From positions 112,780-176,779 of the forward strand of contig NZ_JAHVXI010000008.1 of NCBI RefSeq assembly GCF_021032705.1: 64,000 nt of DNA, given 5' to 3'. Shown here in pieces: positions 59,472 through 64,000 of the stretch. The DNA is from Psychroserpens luteolus. GTDB lineage: Bacteria; Bacteroidota; Bacteroidia; Flavobacteriales; Flavobacteriaceae. The notes under the pieces are model-generated. The model was given only the letters and a program-made list of their open reading frames with translations, was not told the DNA's origin and ran no database searches. How positions within the stretch are numbered: the stretch's first letter is position 1; each line of letters opens with the position of its first letter. The translations under genes and the position numbers were made by a program.

Positions 59472-62400
59472 TTACTTCTTACCAGAAGATACAATCTTCT
59501 TAGTAACCGAACCTTGACTCGTAGTTAACTTCACATAGAACATTTGGTTTGAGATTCTTGACAAGTCAAAAGTAGTCTTGTCTTCAGAACCTGTAACATA
59601 TCTATCGTTAGTTTCACTTAAGATCAATAGACCTTTAGTATCAAACAACTCTATAGTTACGTTTGTATCAAACTCGAATGAGTATGCGATATTAACTTCT
59701 TTATCAAATGGTACTGGATATGCTTTGAAGTCAATATCTATTGCTGCTTCTCTAGCAACATTAGAATCTTCTCCACATCCTACAGTAATATCTGAAGATG
59801 GTGTGAATATACCATTTTCATCATCAGAAACAACAGAGTCACAAGTTGTACCACATACTGTTGCGTGAGCAATTACTGTGATAGAACCTTCTGCTGCGAT
59901 AGGACCAACTGTGTAATTTCTAACACCTCCACTAAAGTTTGGTAAGAAATTATACTGTCCTGGAGCAACCGTTGGTTGACCACCATTAGTAGGATATGTA
60001 TTACAACCAATGTATACTTGCGCTTCACTCATTTCGAAGCCGTCAAATATCTCATAAGTTACAGTTACAAATCCATCTGTATAATCTACAACTACCTCAC
60101 CTACTGGTGTTAAGTTTTGATAATTACAGTGTGCAGCTCCTGCATAAAGATCTAGAGTGTATACTCCTTCTCCTTCATACTCATTAGACCAACCCCATCT
60201 GTTAAATGTAGGGATGAAACATTCACTGATATCATCACTTGGATCCTTAGCAAATGCTGTTTCACATGGTGCAGTTTCCTGCTCGATTGACCAGCTATAG
60301 TCAACTTCACATTCTCCAACATTTCCACAATCGTCAGTTGCATAGAACGTACGAGTAAATGAATATGTATATACAGTCACGTAATCACCACATTCGATAG
60401 TGAACGCTTTATTGTGTCCGTTTGTAGACTCAAAGTACCAATCATCTGCATTACAGTTATTGAAGGCATCTGCAGTTGCATTACCTGCAACAAATTGTCC
60501 GTCTCCATTACCAAAGTCTTGCAATACATCGAACTGATTAGCCTCAGGATTGAATACAACTTGGAACGTACCATAACTTGGTAATAGGTTTCCGTTGTAA
60601 TCTGTAACAACACCATTATAATATGGTTGGTCATTAATTTCTCCTGCAGGTCCATCTCCTAAGTCAAGAATATATCCAGCTTCAAAGATGAATCTATATT
60701 CAGTACTAGCCTGAACACTTGCACATTCAGAAACGATATCACTATCAGTAAATACTTGAGTTTGACCATCAGCACTACAGTTATCTTCGTAAGGTGCTTT
60801 ATCAGCGAACTGAGTTGGTGTTTCATGAACTATTCCAAAGTCTACATCTTCAGGACAATCAACTACAGGAGCCGTATTATCGCTGATTGTAATTGTTTGT
60901 GTATGAACAGTTTCATTTCCACAAGCATCAGTTGCAGTCCAAGTACGAACTATAGTTGCTTCACATTGTCCTCCAAGGTCAAAGTTAGGATCTTCAACAC
61001 AATCAGATAATGCAACATTAAAGTCTCCATTACTACTGAAGTGTCCTCCATTATAATCTCCTTCGATTTTAATCCAAGTAGATACTCCTAAACCATTACT
61101 TTGTAAACTAGCTTTGTTACCATATTGTAATCCATATCTTAAGTTAGAAGGATTATGAGATAGATCTAACTCTACTCCTGCATAATCACCTTGTCCAACT
61201 AATTTGTTGTCTTTAGATTCATCCATGAGGTAATATGTCCAAGTTTGTGCATCTGCTAATGTCGCTCCATTAGAAGTTCCAGCGTCTAGCTTAGCTTGAC
61301 GGAAACCTGTTGGAGACGCAGCATTAGGAATAGATGTCCACTCTTCATATGTACTAGCATCTTTAAACCATGCAACAAATTCGAATATTTGATTCGCATT
61401 GTTAACATTAGCAACTGTTCCAGTCAATTTAGCAGTACCATTCGAGAATTGCTCGAATGTTGACGTACTAGTTGACGTCCAGTTTCTATTAGTAGCATCT
61501 AAGCCTCCATTGTTAGCAATCCATAATGTATGGTTACTAGCATCATCAGCTTTACACTCTCTTCTAAATAAACCTGGATCATAGTCTACAGTTGCATCTG
61601 AACAATCATCACTAGCAGTTAATACTGGTGCTGCTGGGATTTCCTCACCGCATTCGATAGCGATATCTTGTGGTAATTCTTCATTAAATGAAGGTCCAGT
61701 TGTATCCTCTACAATAAATGTACAAGTAAATGGATCAGATATATTCTCACAAGTATCTTCTACTTCGAAAGTAACAGTAAGTATTGCTTCGCAATCTTTT
61801 CTTTCAGCATCTTTTCCGATGACTCTGAAAATTAAATCACTTACATCTGCACAGTTATCTGTGAAACATGGTGCTAACGTACCATTAAGTTCTTCAATTG
61901 AAGTACCATCAATAGTCCAGTCTCTGTCTTCAATGCTAATTTCATCTCCAATTTGTAGAGAAATTTCAGCAGTTGCAGGACAACCTTCAATTGTTACGGT
62001 TTCATTATCACAAACTCCTGTTGGCATTGGTGCAACATTGTCAATTACAGTTACAGTTTTCTTAGCTGTAATTGTGCGTCCACAGTCATCAGTAAATGTA
62101 TAATCTACATCAAAAGATCCACAGCTACCTTCGAAAGGTTGCGGTACTCCTTGTACAGATCCAGAAATCTCACAAGCTCCAGTTGCACCATTATTATAAG
62201 ATAATGATCCACCTTCGAATGAAGCTACGTCTTCACATGAAATCTCCATGTCTTCCACTTCATCAAACTCTGCAGCTGGTGCTGGCAATACTGTAACAGT
62301 CTTGCTAGCTGTGATTGTTCTATCACATACATCAGTGTACGTCCAGTCTACTGTAAGTGTTCCACCACACTCATCGTATGATCCACTTACTTCACCTTCT

Positions 62401-64000
62401 ACTGATCCTTCAATTCTACAAGTACTGCTACCTCCGTTAGAGAATCCTAATGATCCTGCTTGGAACGTTTGTGCTTCTTCACATGAAATTTCCATGTCTT
62501 CCACTTCATCAAACTCTGCTTCTTCTGCAGGAAGAACAGTAACAACCTTCTTAGCTGTGATTTTTCTACCACAATCATCAGTAAATGTATAATCCACATA
62601 TATGAAGCCTCCACAAGTTGTGTAATCTCCAATTACTGTTCCATCTACTTCTCCTGAAATCTCACATGCTCCTGTCGCTCCGTTAGAGTATCCTAATGGA
62701 GTTGCTTCGAAATTTAATAATGCATCAGTACATGAAATTTCCATTTCACCTGGCTCATCAAATTCAGCTACAGGTGCCTGTAATACTGTAATAGTCTTTC
62801 TAGCTTCGATTGTTCTGTTACATGCATCAGTATATGTCCAGTCGATATAAAGTGTTCCACCACACTCATCGTATGATCCACTTAATTCACCTTGAACTTC
62901 TCCTGATATCTCACATGCTCCAGTTCCACCATTAGTGTATCCTAATGCTCCGGCTACTATTGATGCTGCTTCTCCACATGAAACTTCCATGTCTTCTACT
63001 TCATCAAACTCAGCCATTGGTGCTGGTAAAACAATAATCTCTTTCTTAGCTGTAATTGTTCTATCACAATCATCAGTGTATGTCCAGTCAACATAAAGTG
63101 CTCCTCCACATTCTGTGTAAGATCCACTTAACTCACCTTGAACTTCTCCTGATATCTCACATGCTCCAGTTCCGCCATTAGTGTATCCTAATAAACCTGG
63201 CTCGAATGAATTTGCTTCCTCACATGAAATCTCCATGTCTTCCACTTCATCAAACTCTGCCATTGGTGCTGGCAACACTGTAATAGTCTTTCTAGCATCG
63301 ATTGTTCTCTGACAGTTATCAGTGTATGTCCAGTCGATATAAAGTGTTCCACCACACTCATCGTATGATCCACTTAATTCGCCTTGAACTTCTCCTGAAA
63401 TATTACATAATCCAGTTCCTCCATTAGTGTATCCTAATGCTCCGGCTACTACTGATGCTGCTTCTTCACATGAAACTTCCATGTCTTCTACTTCATCAAA
63501 CTCTGCAGCTGGTGCTGGTAATACTGTGATCGTCTTTCTAGCATCGATTGTTCTGTTACATGCATCAGTGTATGTCCAGTCAACATAAAGTGTTCCACCA
63601 CACTCATCGTATGATCCACTTAATTCGCCTTGAACTTCTCCTGATATCTCACATGCTCCAGTTCCACCATTAGTGTATCCTAATGTTCCGGCTACTACTG
63701 ATGCTGCTTCTTCACATGAAACTTCCATGTCTTCTACTTCATCAAACTCTGCAGCTGGTGCTGGTAAAACAATAATCTCTTTCTTAGCTGTAATTGTTCT
63801 ATCACAATCATCAGTGTATGTCCAGTCAACATAAAGTGCTCCTCCACATTCTGTGTAAGATCCACTTAATTCGCCTTGAACTTCTCCTGATATCTCACAT
63901 GCTCCAGTTCCGCCATTAGTGTATCCTAATAAACCTGGCTCGAATGAATTTGCTTCTTCACATGAAATCTCCATGTCTTCCACTTCATCAAACTCTGCCA
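59472..64000 (-). CDS. Giant T9SS-secreted protein with 82-residue repeats (3' part)
   Basis: The last 1,500 or so residues of a very large secreted protein; the gene continues past the right edge. At least eight repeats of 82-83 residues come first (about 62034 to beyond 64000), each with AEFDEVEDMEISCEEA, LGYTNGGTGACEISGEV and YTDDCDRTITAKK-type blocks and four cysteines. A HYR-like region follows (CEAILTVTFEVEDTCENISD; DTTGPSFNEELPQDIAIECG), interrupted by a domain around 61000-61560, then WTATDACGNETVHTQTITI. The end is a type A sorting domain (FKAYPVPFDKEVNIAYSF, SVTKKIVSSG). It should be a surface adhesin or gliding-type protein. Confidence 0.93.
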   Translation of the reverse strand, partial: AEFDEVEDMEISCEEANSFEPGLLGYTNGGTGACEISGEVQGELSGSYTECGGALYVDWTYTDDCDRTITAKKEIIVLPAPAAEFDEVEDMEVSCEEAASVVAGTLGYTNGGTGACEISGEVQGELSGSYDECGGTLYVDWTYTDACNRTIDARKTITVLPAPAAEFDEVEDMEVSCEEAASVVAGALGYTNGGTGLCNISGEVQGELSGSYDECGGTLYIDWTYTDNCQRTIDARKTITVLPAPMAEFDEVEDMEISCEEANSFEPGLLGYTNGGTGACEISGEVQGELSGSYTECGGALYVDWTYTDDCDRTITAKKEIIVLPAPMAEFDEVEDMEVSCGEAASIVAGALGYTNGGTGACEISGEVQGELSGSYDECGGTLYIDWTYTDACNRTIEARKTITVLQAPVAEFDEPGEMEISCTDALLNFEATPLGYSNGATGACEISGEVDGTVIGDYTTCGGFIYVDYTFTDDCGRKITAKKVVTVLPAEEAEFDEVEDMEISCEEAQTFQAGSLGFSNGGSSTCRIEGSVEGEVSGSYDECGGTLTVDWTYTDVCDRTITASKTVTVLPAPAAEFDEVEDMEISCEDVASFEGGSLSYNNGATGACEISGSVQGVPQPFEGSCGSFDVDYTFTDDCGRTITAKKTVTVIDNVAPMPTGVCDNETVTIEGCPATAEISLQIGDEISIEDRDWTIDGTSIEELNGTLAPCFTDNCADVSDLIFRVIGKDAERKDCEAILTVTFEVEDTCENISDPFTCTFIVEDTTGPSFNEELPQDIAIECGEEIPAAPVLTASDDCSDATVDYDPGLFRRECKADDASNHTLWIANNGGLDATNRNWTSTSTSTFEQFSNGTAKLTGTVANVNNANQIFEFVAWFKDASTYEEWTSIPNAASPTGFRQAKLDAGTSNGATLADAQTWTYYLMDESKDNKLVGQGDYAGVELDLSHNPSNLRYGLQYGNKASLQSNGLGVSTWIKIEGDYNGGHFSSNGDFNVALSDCVEDPNFDLGGQCEATIVRTWTATDACGNETVHTQTITISDNTAPVVDCPEDVDFGIVHETPTQFADKAPYEDNCSADGQTQVFTDSDIVSECASVQASTEYRFIFEAGYILDLGDGPAGEINDQPYYNGVVTDYNGNLLPSYGTFQVVFNPEANQFDVLQDFGNGDGQFVAGNATADAFNNCNADDWYFESTNGHNKAFTIECGDYVTVYTYSFTRTFYATDDCGNVGECEVDYSWSIEQETAPCETAFAKDPSDDISECFIPTFNRWGWSNEYEGEGVYTLDLYAGAAHCNYQNLTPVGEVVVDYTDGFVTVTYEIFDGFEMSEAQVYIGCNTYPTNGGQPTVAPGQYNFLPNFSGGVRNYTVGPIAAEGSITVIAHATVCGTTCDSVVSDDENGIFTPSSDITVGCGEDSNVAREAAIDIDFKAYPVPFDKEVNIAYSFEFDTNVTIELFDTKGLLILSETNDRYVTGSEDKTTFDLSRISNQMFYVKLTTSQGSVTKKIVSSGKK
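62034..64000 (-). repeat. Tandem 246-bp repeats of the giant adhesin gene
   Basis: Eight units with a period of 246 bp (one of 249) are visible; unit starts lie near 63998, 63752, 63506, 63260, 63014, 62768, 62519 and 62273. The first and the fourth visible units are identical in protein sequence, while units 6-8, nearest the C-terminus, are more diverged. The array continues beyond the window. Confidence 0.95.

Noticed and set aside
62096..62592. Plus-strand open frames opposite the giant repeat gene and opposite gyrA, ndh and the MoxR gene
   Set aside because: They are shadows of strongly coding minus or plus frames, with no family features and no consistent start regions.
62034..64000. 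Repeated array as a CRISPR
   Set aside because: The 246-bp units are in frame, coding and contiguous, without spacers.

Overview
The window reads as chromosomal DNA of a marine-type member of the Flavobacteriaceae (Bacteroidota). The base composition is AT-rich, several promoters match the Bacteroidota TAnnTTTG -7 element, Shine-Dalgarno sequences are scarce, and there are T9SS type A sorting domains, a FecI/FecR/TonB-receptor locus, many short lipoproteins and typical flavobacterial DUF families. No rRNA, insertion sequence, integrase, CRISPR array or prophage was found. A closer genus assignment would be guesswork.

Layout. 1-8.1 kb holds a partial YhhN membrane protein, a type II NADH dehydrogenase, a sigma factor with two small membrane partners, a PlsC-like acyltransferase, a Nudix hydrolase, a cyclophilin lipoprotein and an M3 peptidase lipoprotein. 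8.1-16.3 kb has an RDD/cation-channel pair head-to-head with a seven-gene, mostly overlapping operon (SpoIIM-like, membrane protein, DUF4129, DUF4350, MoxR ATPase, Cys-rich membrane protein, DUF58). This is the MoxR/DUF58 envelope module with one unfamiliar component. 16.4-20.6 kb carries a PLP enzyme next to an Fe(II)/2-oxoglutarate dioxygenase, then a TetR regulator and a short-chain dehydrogenase that share a near-identical operator, then a DUF2141 protein.

20.7-26.1 kb is a sigma/anti-sigma/TonB-receptor operon divergent from a lipoprotein built of repeated Kazal-like and acidic modules. 26.2-29.4 kb has dps divergent from oxyR (both redox cysteines present), an AIM24-family protein and a DUF4442 protein. 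29.5-35.7 kb is a PadR/PspC operon that continues into a DUF4440 protein, a GIN-domain lipoprotein and a TraB/GumN-like protein, followed by a second GIN-domain protein; it contains several unexplained inverted repeats and a mini-ORF. 35.8-40 kb has a flavodoxin-type reductase, trxB, and a DUF4199/MGMT-like/SnoaL-like operon beside a membrane LuxR-type regulator.

40.1-47.3 kb looks accessory and surface-directed: a hybrid one-protein two-component regulator, a 50-residue protein resembling a T9SS sorting tail alone, an S74-type self-processing fibre protein, three lipoproteins (two paralogous) and a T9SS cargo protein. It ends near tRNA-Pro and tRNA-Ser, and a copy of the tRNA-Pro 3' end lies just outside the gene. 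48-59.3 kb is core: PgpH-type HD phosphodiesterase, thiolase, NlpC/P60 peptidase, a TPR protein, gyrA and clpC. From 59.4 kb to the right edge runs the 3' part of a giant T9SS-secreted protein with at least eight 82-residue repeats; its N-terminus is outside the window.

Functions come from motifs read by eye and from family knowledge; no database search was made.
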